A stretch of DNA of 64,000 nucleotides from Nicoliella lavandulae (GCF_037546185.1 NZ_JAWMWH010000001.1:1354590-1418589), one strand, 5' to 3'. Shown: positions 7,124-15,873, counted from the first letter of the stretch. A program made the numbers and translations. Notes: generated from the letters alone by a model not told the origin.

Positions 7124-8842
7124 TTATTTACGATTTGTTTTTTTACTAGTGTGATGACTCTTATGGTGTTGGTGTACTTCCATGATCACAGGCAAGATAA
7201 CCGGACGCCGTCTAGTTTGTTCAAATAAGAATGAGCTTAACTTATCACGAACGTCTTGTTTTAAGTGACCCCAATCAAATTCCTTATTATCTAGATTATA
7301 TTGAACTGCATCATAAACAATTTTAGAAGCCTGATTCATCAACGACTTATTAGCTTTCACATAAATAAAGCCACGTGAAGTAATCTTTGGTTGAGCAATA
7401 ACCGTTTTCTTCTTACGGTTAATCGTAACTACTACCACAAAGATTCCATCTTCAGAAAGAACCTTCCGATCTCTTAAAACAATGTTTCCAATATCACCAA
7501 CACCAATTCCATCAATCATTATGTCTCCGGCATCAACACTATTAGAACGAATCATCTTTTTCCCGTCGTATTCTAATACATCACCCTTAGCAGGAATGAA
7601 AATATTATCAGCTGGAAAACCAATTTCTTCTGCTACCTTAGCATGCGCTTCTAATACCCGATACTCACCTTGAACCGGAATTAAATACTTAGGGTGTAAA
7701 ATATTAAGCATCAATTGCAGGTCTTCTTGGCTAGCGTCACCAGATGATTTGATATCATCTGAAATCATTTTAACTTCAGCATTAGCTCTATAAATCATAT
7801 CACGAGTCCGTGCTACATTTGTTTCCATAGCAGGTGATGGAGTCGTAGCAATTACTACTAAGTCCCCTGCTTGAACGCTAATTTGGCTATCGGATGCTTG
7901 CTTACTAGTCATTCTTTGCAATGCCTTAATTGGTTCGCCCATTTTACCAGTTTGTAAAATAACTGTTTCAGATGGATCCAATTTTGCTAAGTCTTTATAA
8001 CTAGGGACCAATAGATCCTTACTAGGTAAGTTTAATTTATGAAGCTTAATTGCAGTATTGACAATTTTTTGTAGTTTAGGATTAGTCAAGAAAACCCGTC
8101 GTTCACTCTTAGCTGCAGCATTAAAAACTTGTTGAATTCTTAAAATATTATAAGCAGCACAAGCAACAATGATTCGATTTTCATGATAAGCAAATGCATC
8201 ATGAATGTAATTAGCAATCTTCTTTTCATTGGTACTTTCGTTTGGATTTTCTGCGTTGGAAGAATCACTTAATAATGCTAAAACGCCATTGCGACCAATA
8301 TCACCTAATGCAGCATAGTCAGTTTTATAGCCTTCTGATGCGGTTTGATCGAACTTAAAATCACCAGTATAAACGATCTCGCCACTCTTAGTATTTAAGA
8401 CAATTCCCATTGATTCAGGAATCGAATGCGTGGTTTTAAAGAACGTAACCGTAACATCATCAAAAATAATTTCACTATCTTCATTGATTACGTTAAAGTT
8501 ATTGAACTTGCTGCTAGCTTTATTTTCTTTTACTAGGATCTTTGCCAATGCAATCGTTAGCTCAGAACCAAATACCGGTACATCAAATTCAGATAATAGA
8601 TATGGCAATGCGCCAATTGCATCTGCATGTCCATGGGTTAAAAATACCCCTACAATTCGATCTCGATTTTCTTTCAAGTAAGTTAGATCAGGAATAACAT
8701 AGTCAATTCCTAATAACTCATTTTCTGGATATTTTAAACCACAATCTAAAATATAAATGCCATCATTTACTTCAACAGCATATAAATTTTTACCATCTTC
8801 TCTTACCCCACCTAATGGGATAATTTTGATTTTCTCCTTCAT
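7124..8842 (-). CDS. rnjB: Ribonuclease J2 (metallo-beta-lactamase/beta-CASP family)
   Basis: RNase J enzymes are endo- and 5'-exoribonucleases of Firmicutes mRNA decay. This 572-residue paralogue has the MBL fold, the beta-CASP insertion and the C-terminal domain. The key metal motif is altered: residues 70-77 read HGHADAIG, where RNase J1 has HGHEDHIG, so the second Asp-His ligand histidine is Ala75. That marks it as the J2 type, which in known cases has weak activity and works as a J1-J2 heterotetramer. The J1 partner is encoded at 21878-23560. ATG with GAGGTG upstream. It sits between rpsO and a TPR-like gene. Confidence 0.9.
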   Translation of the reverse strand: MKEKIKIIPLGGVREDGKNLYAVEVNDGIYILDCGLKYPENELLGIDYVIPDLTYLKENRDRIVGVFLTHGHADAIGALPYLLSEFDVPVFGSELTIALAKILVKENKASSKFNNFNVINEDSEIIFDDVTVTFFKTTHSIPESMGIVLNTKSGEIVYTGDFKFDQTASEGYKTDYAALGDIGRNGVLALLSDSSNAENPNESTNEKKIANYIHDAFAYHENRIIVACAAYNILRIQQVFNAAAKSERRVFLTNPKLQKIVNTAIKLHKLNLPSKDLLVPSYKDLAKLDPSETVILQTGKMGEPIKALQRMTSKQASDSQISVQAGDLVVIATTPSPAMETNVARTRDMIYRANAEVKMISDDIKSSGDASQEDLQLMLNILHPKYLIPVQGEYRVLEAHAKVAEEIGFPADNIFIPAKGDVLEYDGKKMIRSNSVDAGDIMIDGIGVGDIGNIVLRDRKVLSEDGIFVVVVTINRKKKTVIAQPKITSRGFIYVKANKSLMNQASKIVYDAVQYNLDNKEFDWGHLKQDVRDKLSSFLFEQTRRRPVILPVIMEVHQHHKSHHTSKKTNRK

Positions 8843-8941
8843 AAGTTCACCTCAAAAATATTTTCTATTTTATTTTTTCACGTTCGATATTAATATATGG
8901 ATTATTTTATCATACTTTAAAACCAAACGGATTAGTATGTA

Positions 8942-8979
8942 TAAAAAAAGAGCGTGCTGCGATTGCAACCCACTCTATT
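8942..8979 (-). terminator. Terminator of rpsO
   Basis: Minus strand: AGAGTGGGTTGC pairs with GCAGCACGCTCT (with wobbles) across a 4-base loop and ends in seven T. Downstream rnjB could be reached by read-through. Confidence 0.8.
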
Positions 8980-8988
8980 TTAACAGTA

Positions 8989-9258
8989 TTAACGACGAAG
9001 GCCAAGACTGTTGATTAGTTCACGATAACGTTGAACATCCTTATTACGTAAGTAAGCAAGAAGATTACGACGGTGACCAATCTTCTTCATTAGTCCACGT
9101 TGTGAATGGAAATCCTTCTTGTGTTCCTTCATGTGATTGTTGATTTCGTTGATATCAGCAGTTAAAACAGCAATTTGTACTTCTGCTGAACCAGTATCGC
9201 CATCATGACGAGCGTATTTCTTAATAATTTCATTTTTATGTGCTTGTGTAAGAGCCAT
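8989..9258 (-). CDS. rpsO: 30S ribosomal protein S15
   Basis: S15 is a primary 16S rRNA-binding protein of the 30S platform. The 89-residue product starting MALTQAHKNEII matches the family from end to end, including the HDGDTGSAEVQIAVLT and HSQRGLMKKIGHRRNLL segments that contact rRNA. I place the start at the ATG at 9258. An in-frame GTG four codons earlier overlaps the AAAGGTGG ribosome site and is unlikely. It has its own promoter and a structured leader. Confidence 0.98.
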   Translation of the reverse strand: MALTQAHKNEIIKKYARHDGDTGSAEVQIAVLTADINEINNHMKEHKKDFHSQRGLMKKIGHRRNLLAYLRNKDVQRYRELINSLGLRR

Positions 9259-9284
9259 AAAAAATCCCACCTTTCAATTGTATA

Positions 9285-9340
9285 AACACCAATGACTGAG
9301 TTACCACCAGTGAGACGGTCAATAACTAAGTCATGGCTAA
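9285..9340 (-). promoter_or_regulatory. Structured rpsO leader, candidate S15 autoregulatory RNA
   Basis: In the minus-strand transcript ATGACTTAGTTA (9323-9334) pairs with TAACTCAGTCAT (9292-9303), a 12-bp stem with one mismatch. Inside it a short ACC/GGT pair gives an internal loop and a small apical loop. It starts about 33 bases before the rpsO ATG. No T-run follows it. In several Firmicutes S15 is known to bind its own leader; the shape fits, but I could not match a named RNA family. Confidence 0.5.
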
Positions 9341-9357
9341 AATTAAATTACTAACTA

Positions 9358-9386
9358 ATCATACTAGAAAATAATCATTTCATCAA
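9358..9386 (-). promoter_or_regulatory. Promoter of rpsO
   Basis: Minus-strand TTGATG (9381-9386), 17-base spacer, TATGAT (9358-9363). It would give a leader of about 95 bases that contains the hairpin. Confidence 0.65.
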
Positions 9387-9433
9387 GTCCTTTATTTTTT
9401 GATGCTTTCATTTCATTTTAAAATAAAGAACTA

Positions 9434-9462
9434 TTGCATTTAATAAAGTGAGTCTGTATAAT
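9434..9462 (+). promoter_or_regulatory. Promoter of rpsT
   Basis: TTGCAT (9434-9439), 17-base spacer, perfect TATAAT (9457-9462), divergent from the rpsO promoter. Confidence 0.7.
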
Positions 9463-9510
9463 GAATAAGTGTTGAATTATGGACATTACTTCGTAATTGG
9501 AGGTGAAATC

Positions 9511-9765
9511 ATGCCAGTAATTAAATCCGCTATCAAGCGTGTTAAGACTAATGAAAAAGCAGAAAAAGAAAACATTGTACAAAAGAGTGCAATGAGAAAT
9601 GCCATCAAGAAGTTCGAAAAAGCTCAAGCAGCTGGTTCTGATAATCTTGAAGAAACTTTCAGAAATGCTATTAGCAAGATTGACCACGTTAAGTCAAAAG
9701 GTTTAATCAAAGCCAACAAGGCTAGCCGTGACAAGTCACGTCTTACTAAATTATTTAACAAATAA
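9511..9765 (+). CDS. rpsT: 30S ribosomal protein S20
   Basis: S20 binds 16S rRNA near the base of the 30S subunit. The 84-residue, very basic, helical product starts MPVIKSAIKRVKTNEKAEK and carries the family pattern of alternating Lys/Arg and Ala. The start is the ATG with GGAGGTG upstream; an earlier in-frame start at 9469 lies at the transcription start and lacks a ribosome site. It is a single gene with its own promoter and terminator, divergent from rpsO. Confidence 0.97.
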   Translation: MPVIKSAIKRVKTNEKAEKENIVQKSAMRNAIKKFEKAQAAGSDNLEETFRNAISKIDHVKSKGLIKANKASRDKSRLTKLFNK

Positions 9766-9770
9766 TAAAA

Positions 9771-9798
9771 CGCTCAGTTAATAGCTGAGTTTTTATTT
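9771..9798 (+). terminator. Terminator of rpsT
   Basis: CTCAG (9773-9777) pairs with CTGAG (9785-9789), followed by a TTTTTATTTTG tail. Confidence 0.7.
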
Positions 9799-9802
9799 TG
9801 TT

Positions 9803-9836
9803 AAAAAGACCGTCATCAAATGGCGGTCTTTTTTTA
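9803..9836. terminator. Bidirectional terminator between rpsT and holA
   Basis: GACCGTCAT and ATGGCGGTC form a 9-bp stem (one wobble) flanked by A-run on the left and T-run on the right, so it can end transcripts from both sides. It ends holA on the minus strand and backs up the rpsT terminator. Confidence 0.8.
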
Positions 9837-10847
9837 TGCAAATTTTAACATAAACATTTCAAATAATAACTCTGGTGATTCACTAGTACTTTTGAGTTGT
9901 TTTTCAATCTCAACTAGTCCTAAATAAGCTAGCTTCAAATCATTTAAATGATGTTTAGTAATAGTTCGAAGCGCCAGCTTAACTCGATATGGATGCACCT
10001 TTAACATCCCAGCAAGCTTTCCCTGACTATAGCCGTAATTCTTCAAAATCATCGTCTGCAATAACAACCTAAATTGACTCAACAGCACCGCGTTGATTTG
10101 AATTGCTGATTGACCATTCATCAGTAGTTCTTGATACAAACTAACCGCATCAGTCGTTCGTCGCTTTAAAACTAGATCAACTAAAGTAAATATATCTTGA
10201 TTTAATGTTTTGGTAACTAGATTTTCCACTGCCTCTTCAGTAATCTCATGACTACGCTGACAAAATAACATCAACTTTGGTAAATCATTCATGATTACTG
10301 ATAGCTGGCCATCCGTTCTTTGAACTAATTGATTCATCACTTGATTAGAAATATCATAATGATGTTGATTTAAAAACTGTTTAACATAATTAATCGTCTC
10401 AGCTTCATTAAACTCATGTAGATCAACTATGGTTGCATTTTGCTTTAATAGTTTTACCACTTTTTTACGAGCATCTAATTTATCATACGGCGCAATTAAT
10501 ACTAGAATCGTTGAATTAAGTGGCTGCTTAATATAATTAACTAATGTATCAACATCATGCTCCACTTTACCTTTATTTCGTTCCCCAGTTAGAAACATGG
10601 GATTGTTTATCATCACCAGTCGATGCTCACCAAAAAACGGAGCAGATAACGCATCATTCATTGCATCTGATAATGGAGTTGTTTCCATATCATAAGCAGC
10701 AAAGTTCATCGTACGTTCCTCTTCAGGGACGATTTGCGTGAATTTATTTCTTAGCTGCTCAATTAGGTAATCTTGTTTACCCGTAATTAAATACAATGGC
10801 GCTAATTTATTTTGATCAATACTATTGATTAACTGATTATAATTCAT
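9834..10847 (-). CDS. holA: DNA polymerase III subunit delta
   Basis: The delta subunit opens the beta sliding clamp as part of the clamp loader. The 337-residue product has the family's degenerate AAA+ layout: an N-terminal LYLITGKQDYLIEQL segment in place of a Walker A site, followed by a helical lid, and a C-terminal collar domain ending SPELLFEMFMLKFA. It overlaps the comEC stop codon by four bases (ATGA), so the two are translationally coupled. A comE-holA-rpsT neighbourhood is typical of Bacilli. Confidence 0.93.
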   Translation of the reverse strand: MNYNQLINSIDQNKLAPLYLITGKQDYLIEQLRNKFTQIVPEEERTMNFAAYDMETTPLSDAMNDALSAPFFGEHRLVMINNPMFLTGERNKGKVEHDVDTLVNYIKQPLNSTILVLIAPYDKLDARKKVVKLLKQNATIVDLHEFNEAETINYVKQFLNQHHYDISNQVMNQLVQRTDGQLSVIMNDLPKLMLFCQRSHEITEEAVENLVTKTLNQDIFTLVDLVLKRRTTDAVSLYQELLMNGQSAIQINAVLLSQFRLLLQTMILKNYGYSQGKLAGMLKVHPYRVKLALRTITKHHLNDLKLAYLGLVEIEKQLKSTSESPELLFEMFMLKFA

Positions 10848-13006
10848 TGGCTACCTTCCTTTAATTGGGTTTCAAAGCTTGCATTCTTAATGCCACCATA
10901 ACGATAGGTGATCATCCCATCCACTTGGGTATTGTATATCTTAATATTCATTGCATGTAGTTGATTCATTACTTCTTGGTTGGGATGACCATAACGATTA
11001 TTCCGGCCCGCAGAAATAATGGCCACTTGGGGATTGACCTGTTTTAAAAACGATGGGGACGTGGATGTTTTACTACCATGATGACCTACTTTTAAGACAT
11101 TGGTCGTTAATTGAGGTAACGCTTTAATGATTTCTAGCTCCCCATGTTGATCCAAATCACCCATAAATAAGAAGCGACGATTGGCTACTTGAGTTGATAT
11201 GACCATCGAATCCTCATTCGCACCCAATCCATCAGTAAAGGGATGGTATATATTCATTAATGATTTTTCAAATGACATTCCAAACCGGGCTTGAATCAAT
11301 TGCGTATTATCCATCTTACCACTAATTTTAGCCATAAAGGAATCATTATTTTGCATCCCAATTGGAATCACTAAATTATCAACCCGCATTTTAGTCAAGA
11401 AAGCAGGTAAATCTCCACTATGGTCAGCATCTTGATGGGTAATAAATAAATTATCAATCCTACTAATTCCAATACTTTTAAGATAATTAATTGATGTTTT
11501 TTCAGCATTATAACTAGTGGGCTCTGATACATTTTGTTTACCAAACACAACCTTTCCACCAGTATCAATAAGATTAACTGAACGGTTAAACGGTTCGCGA
11601 ACTAAGAAGCTATCCCCTTGACCTACATCAAAGTAAGTTATTTCACCTTGTAGTGGATAGTGAACACTAATAAAGGCAACTACATAACAGCTGAATAGTA
11701 ATAACGTCCGTTTTACTGTAGCACGACCTATCAATAGTAGTGTTAACCAGATCAAAATCAATGTGAACCAGATGCTTGGTTTACCAAATACAATATTACC
11801 TGGGAGGGCACCAATCCAATTCACAATCACATCAAAATAATGTAGCACAATCGCAATCCACATCGAAAGCATCGGTAAAATTGGATACACCAACATTCCA
11901 ATAATTACGATTGGGAAAACAATTATTGTAAATAACGGTAAGATAAATAGATTAGCAATAAATGTTAATAGATGCCACTCGTAAATATGGTAAATAACTA
12001 GTGGGATACTAATCATGTTCATTAATATTGTCTGTTTAAAAAACGAAAAATGACTAGTAAAAATTAGCCCTAAAGATAATAAATAACTCAATTGAGTTCC
12101 TAAACTAATCAATGAACGTGGCGCAATCATTAAATTAATGATTAATGCAATTGCCCAAATATCCAAACTTTTAATTCGTAAATTAAAATAATTAATTAAT
12201 AAACTAGCTTCGACCATTAAAATAGCTCTTAGTAATCCAACCGATGAGCCAGAAAAAATAAAATAAAGTGGTAATACCAGCATAATTAAAATTTGATAGT
12301 GCTCACGCTTAACTCGCATCCATATCAAAAGCAACTCGACCACCATTATAAAATAATAAACATGCAGTCCAGAAATGCTAAATAAATGAATTAGTCCTAG
12401 TTGCTTTACGCCAATCACTTCATCGTAAACATCTGCACTAGCTTCACCAATAATTAAGCTAAGAACATATAAATTCAGCGGATGCGGTAGTTGATTAGCA
12501 TAATTAATCATTCGTTTACGAAAGGTGTGAATCGCATCCGTTATCGACCAATGATTTGAGTTCATAATATGATGAAGCTGCTTAATTTTAACTGAATTTG
12601 TAATATTTTGCGTTTCATAATAACGTTTAGGATTGAACTGATTGCGATTCGTTGCTGGTTCAATTAATTGAACATCTCCAGTCACTTGAATCAACTTAGT
12701 TTGGTCCATATTAGACCACTGAGCCAACTCAGCATCGGTTTTAATTGGCCCAGAAACCAACACTTTATCGTCAGTAGCAAGCAGTGTCGCCTGCCCATAA
12801 AAATAGCCAGGCTTTATCTTTAATGCATCGGCTTGAACCTTTATTAGCATTGTTTGATTTTTACTAACAGGAAGGCGTTGTTGATCTAATGAATGAAGAT
12901 TATAAATACAAATCATAACCATTAAACCACCAAGTCCAAGCGCAACTAACATTAATCTAATTTGGCGTAAGGCAATAATTCTAATAATTATTAAACCCAA
13001 TAGCAA
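10844..13006 (-). CDS. comEC: DNA internalisation channel ComEC/Rec2
   Basis: ComEC forms the membrane channel for single-stranded DNA in transformation. The N-terminal part has an OB-like extracellular domain; the middle (about residues 170-440) is the multi-helix Competence domain. The C-terminal ~265 residues are a metallo-beta-lactamase-like nuclease domain with FDVGQGDS, the metal motif HQDADH and GHHGSKTS, all intact. The start is uncertain. The first usable codon is a TTG at 13006 with poor ribosome-site spacing, but the frame is open and codes a hydrophobic helix up to 13090, directly after the comEB stop. It lies in the comEA-comEB-comEC-holA operon. Confidence 0.92.
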   Translation of the reverse strand: MLLGLIIIRIIALRQIRLMLVALGLGGLMVMICIYNLHSLDQQRLPVSKNQTMLIKVQADALKIKPGYFYGQATLLATDDKVLVSGPIKTDAELAQWSNMDQTKLIQVTGDVQLIEPATNRNQFNPKRYYETQNITNSVKIKQLHHIMNSNHWSITDAIHTFRKRMINYANQLPHPLNLYVLSLIIGEASADVYDEVIGVKQLGLIHLFSISGLHVYYFIMVVELLLIWMRVKREHYQILIMLVLPLYFIFSGSSVGLLRAILMVEASLLINYFNLRIKSLDIWAIALIINLMIAPRSLISLGTQLSYLLSLGLIFTSHFSFFKQTILMNMISIPLVIYHIYEWHLLTFIANLFILPLFTIIVFPIVIIGMLVYPILPMLSMWIAIVLHYFDVIVNWIGALPGNIVFGKPSIWFTLILIWLTLLLIGRATVKRTLLLFSCYVVAFISVHYPLQGEITYFDVGQGDSFLVREPFNRSVNLIDTGGKVVFGKQNVSEPTSYNAEKTSINYLKSIGISRIDNLFITHQDADHSGDLPAFLTKMRVDNLVIPIGMQNNDSFMAKISGKMDNTQLIQARFGMSFEKSLMNIYHPFTDGLGANEDSMVISTQVANRRFLFMGDLDQHGELEIIKALPQLTTNVLKVGHHGSKTSTSPSFLKQVNPQVAIISAGRNNRYGHPNQEVMNQLHAMNIKIYNTQVDGMITYRYGGIKNASFETQLKEGSQ

Positions 13007-13090
13007 CCACCCTAAAATGAAGTAACCAAAAAAGATGATCGTGATCGATGCACAGAGGAGCGCAATAAAAATAATATTATTTTTTAAAAT

Positions 13091-13573
13091 TTAATCTTTA
13101 GATAAATAGGTATCAAATGGTAATTGACTTAACGTATTTTGATCTAGCGTTACCTGTTGTAATTCAATGTGTTTTAGTTTTAATAAATGCATCGCATACT
13201 CATCGTTATTGTAATTGCGCAAGTAGTTAATTTTAACAATGCCCGCTTGTAATAACATCTTCGTACATTGTAAGCATGGAAAATCAGTAACATATATTTC
13301 TGCGCCATCAGTTGACTCGCCGAACTTTGCACATTGCAATATGGCATTCATTTCAGCATGAATCGTTCTCAAACAATGTCCATCAACCATGTAACATCCT
13401 TCATCAGTACAGTGAGCATCCCCAGCTACAGAACCATTATATCCACCAGCAATGATTCGTTTGTCACGAACTAAACTAGCCCCTACCGATAATCGATTAC
13501 AGGTACTTCTAGTCGATAGTAGTAATGCCTGTAACATAAAATATTGATCCCATGGGATTCGTTGTTTATTCAT
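13091..13573 (-). CDS. comEB: ComE operon protein 2, dCMP deaminase family
   Basis: A 160-residue zinc-dependent deaminase-fold protein with the motifs HAEMNAIL (His72, Glu74) and PCLQC (Cys100, Cys103), and extra cysteines around residues 55-67 that are typical of dCMP deaminases. The family converts dCMP to dUMP. In the comE operon of Bacillus it is not required for transformation, so its place here is likely historical. The ATG is preceded by AAGGACG. It ends exactly where the open frame of comEC begins. Confidence 0.93.
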   Translation of the reverse strand: MNKQRIPWDQYFMLQALLLSTRSTCNRLSVGASLVRDKRIIAGGYNGSVAGDAHCTDEGCYMVDGHCLRTIHAEMNAILQCAKFGESTDGAEIYVTDFPCLQCTKMLLQAGIVKINYLRNYNNDEYAMHLLKLKHIELQQVTLDQNTLSQLPFDTYLSKD

Positions 13574-13604
13574 TTGGTAACGTCCTTTCGATTACTGATT
13601 AGCC

Positions 13605-14279
13605 CTAGACCGTAATACTATCTTTAATATTTTCAAACATTTTATCACCAATGCCATCAGTATTTTTAACGTCATCGATTGACTTAAAGCCACCACTTTG
13701 TTGGCGATAATTAATAATATTGTCGGCTTTTTTCTCACCAATTCCATTAATGGTTTGTAATTGGCTCTTATCAGCAGTATTTATGTTAATTTTACCATTG
13801 CTATCACCAGAATTACTAGTCTCTGCATTCGAAGCAGTCGAACTAGAATCAGAATTTAGATGTAAATTACCTTTAATCTCGCCTTTAAGTGGAATATACA
13901 CAACCTGTTGATCACTTAATTTTTGAGCCAGATTAACATTTTTTTGATCTGCATTGGACTTAAACCCACCCGCTAATTCAACTAGATCAGCAATCCTGGT
14001 ATCATCTTCCACCTTATAGATTCCTGCATTTTTAACTGCACCCTTTATATCAACCACTAATTTAGAATCAGATGTAACACTGCTTGATGTTGAACTAATG
14101 GTACTAACCAACGATGCTGAACTCATACTAGTTGATTGATTATGTGATAAACCATCAAATGATTCCGTTTTAGGCTTAGTTTGCATAACTAAGATCATTC
14201 CCATGACAAACAATAGCCCCACTGAAATTCCAATCACATAGTAACGATATTGATCAATTAACTCCTTTATCCTATCCAT
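13605..14279 (-). CDS. comEA: Competence DNA receptor ComEA
   Basis: ComEA is a membrane-anchored double-stranded-DNA receptor of the transformation machine. The 224-residue product has one N-terminal transmembrane helix (about residues 12-33), a Ser/Thr-rich linker, an SLBB domain (KLVVDIKGAVKNAGIY onward) and a C-terminal helix-hairpin-helix pair starting ININTADKSQLQTINGIG that binds DNA. I place the start at the ATG at 14279. The ATG at 14297 is inside the GGGAGG ribosome site. It follows the SepM-like gene after a terminator and carries a possible competence promoter element just upstream. Confidence 0.94.
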   Translation of the reverse strand: MDRIKELIDQYRYYVIGISVGLLFVMGMILVMQTKPKTESFDGLSHNQSTSMSSASLVSTISSTSSSVTSDSKLVVDIKGAVKNAGIYKVEDDTRIADLVELAGGFKSNADQKNVNLAQKLSDQQVVYIPLKGEIKGNLHLNSDSSSTASNAETSNSGDSNGKININTADKSQLQTINGIGEKKADNIINYRQQSGGFKSIDDVKNTDGIGDKMFENIKDSITV

Positions 14280-14304
14280 CTGCTGACCTCCCTTCATACC
14301 CTTA

Positions 14305-14312
14305 AATACGAA
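14305..14312 (-). promoter_or_regulatory. Candidate competence promoter element of comEA
   Basis: Minus-strand TTCGTATT, followed by TAAGGGT, lies 25 bases before the comEA start. A near copy (ATCGTATT) precedes coiA at 60004-60011. It fits the degenerate pattern T-W-CG-W-AT-W of the streptococcal ComX box. The T-run before it also belongs to the upstream terminator. Confidence 0.35.
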
Positions 14313-14342
14313 AAAAAGATAAACTATTTCTAGTTTATCTTT
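14311..14342 (-). terminator. Terminator of the SepM-like gene
   Basis: AGATAAACT and AGTTTATCT form a perfect stem with a 6-base loop, followed on the minus strand by seven T. It insulates comEA from the upstream gene. Confidence 0.85.
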
Positions 14343-15395
14343 TTAATTTAATTTTTTTAATTTACTTAATGCATCACTAAACGACGTAACTGGAATTACC
14401 TTCATGTTAGGAGCATATTTTTTCGCAGTCTTTACTGCTAATTCATAATTAGTTAAATGATCTGGTTCAATTGATTTAATTGCTTTCGTAGGTTTGACAT
14501 ATGGTGCTAAGAAGACGGTCGCACCTCTTCTTTTAGCAGCAATGATTTTTTTATCAATTCCACCAATTTCGCCTACACTACCATCAGCGTTAATTGTTCC
14601 CGTTCCAGCAATCTTTCGACCGTTTCTAATATTATTACCGGTTAACTGACTATAAATTTGAAGTGAAAACATTAACCCACCAGATGGACCACCAATTTGA
14701 CCTGGATCAACTTTAATTGGAATTTTAGTAGTGACCTTTAAATCATCAGTCAATGTAATTCCAATCCCTGCTTGCTTAGTTCCTGGTAATCTAGTTAATT
14801 GTTTAGTAACTTCATGGTACTTACCGTCATGATAATAACCAATTTTCAACGGCGTCCCAATTTTTTGGCTACGAATATATTTCTGATAACCTAGTGCAGA
14901 ACTAAAATGATGACCATTAACAGTAGTAATCGTATCCCCAACATGAATTGCATCCTTAAACTTTGAACTATCTAACACACTAATAATATAAATCCCACGG
15001 TAATGCTTCTTTACTTCTTTGTGTGCATAATGATAGCCGGTGTAGATAGCTTCGTTAATCGCACTTTGCATATAAAATTCCTGCAATTTATTATAAGTAG
15101 CATCATCTTGGCCACCGGTAACATCATCAATTTTTTCAATCGAGTAGTACGGATTGAGCTTAGCATAAAGATACGAAGCTGGGGTGGCTTGCGCAATTCC
15201 TACCGATGTTAGCATATATTCTCCCTTTTGCTTGTCAGGATAATTCTTAATGCTAACGATTGGTTTTAAATTATTGGCATCCCCTGGGCCCTCGATATAA
15301 CGAGGTAGTGGCACTATAAAAGCAGCAACAACTAATATCAGTGCTAAAATTGCAACGCCATACTTTATAAATCGTCGCTTATGTTTATTCTTCAT
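14343..15395 (-). CDS. SepM/YlbL-family membrane PDZ-Lon protease
   Basis: A membrane-anchored serine protease with one N-terminal helix (about residues 9-28), a PDZ domain (around 120-195, containing HVGDTITTVNG) and a C-terminal Lon-type proteolytic domain. The catalytic Ser sits in GGPSGGLMFSL and the catalytic Lys in the following KKIIAAKRRGA helix. SepM of Streptococcus mutans processes the competence peptide CSP; other YlbL proteins have different targets. Position next to comEA is suggestive, but the coaD-rsmD linkage is the conserved one. Start ATG at 15395 overlaps the coaD end by 11 bases. Confidence 0.88.
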   Translation of the reverse strand: MKNKHKRRFIKYGVAILALILVVAAFIVPLPRYIEGPGDANNLKPIVSIKNYPDKQKGEYMLTSVGIAQATPASYLYAKLNPYYSIEKIDDVTGGQDDATYNKLQEFYMQSAINEAIYTGYHYAHKEVKKHYRGIYIISVLDSSKFKDAIHVGDTITTVNGHHFSSALGYQKYIRSQKIGTPLKIGYYHDGKYHEVTKQLTRLPGTKQAGIGITLTDDLKVTTKIPIKVDPGQIGGPSGGLMFSLQIYSQLTGNNIRNGRKIAGTGTINADGSVGEIGGIDKKIIAAKRRGATVFLAPYVKPTKAIKSIEPDHLTNYELAVKTAKKYAPNMKVIPVTSFSDALSKLKKLN

Positions 15396-15873
15396 TAAAA
15401 TCACGCTTCTGTTTTAAAAATTTGGCAACTGATTGTGGGACATATGGTGCCAATGGAATATTGAACTTATACAACTCACGCACCCTGGTTGATGATAATG
15501 ATTCAAACTCGGGTAACGTAGGTAGCAATACTGTTTCGACATTAGAATTAAGTTGACGATTAAAAGTTGCCAATGATTTTTCAGCATCAAAATCCATCGC
15601 ATTCCGAACGCCCCTTATTAAAACGGTTGCATTCAATTGACTGGCTAAGTCTACGATTAACCCATCAGTTGCCATTACAGATACATTCGGCAATAGCTCC
15701 ACCGCAGTTTTAATTAACGTTACTCGATCTTCAATCGATAACCAACCACGTTTTTGGTTATTAATCCCTACTACTACCACCACTTTATCAAACATTGCGC
15801 TAGCACGTTTAATAATGTCTAGGTGGCCATTAGTAATTGGATCAAAACTTCCTGGAAATAATGCAGTTGTCAT
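15385..15873 (-). CDS. coaD: Pantetheine-phosphate adenylyltransferase
   Basis: CoaD transfers AMP to 4'-phosphopantetheine, the fourth step of coenzyme A synthesis. The 162-residue product has the nucleotidyltransferase signature GSFDPITNGHLDI at 8-20 and a SLSSTRVREL motif near 127-136 that matches the ISST.R site. Full length. The ATG overlaps the rsmD stop codon by one base (TAATG), so the two are coupled, and it overlaps the downstream protease gene. Confidence 0.96.
   Translation of the reverse strand: MTTALFPGSFDPITNGHLDIIKRASAMFDKVVVVVGINNQKRGWLSIEDRVTLIKTAVELLPNVSVMATDGLIVDLASQLNATVLIRGVRNAMDFDAEKSLATFNRQLNSNVETVLLPTLPEFESLSSTRVRELYKFNIPLAPYVPQSVAKFLKQKRDFNEE

Noticed and set aside
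9418..9687. 89-codon frame opposite rpsT
   Set aside because: It covers the rpsT promoter and coding region on the other strand; rpsT is certain.
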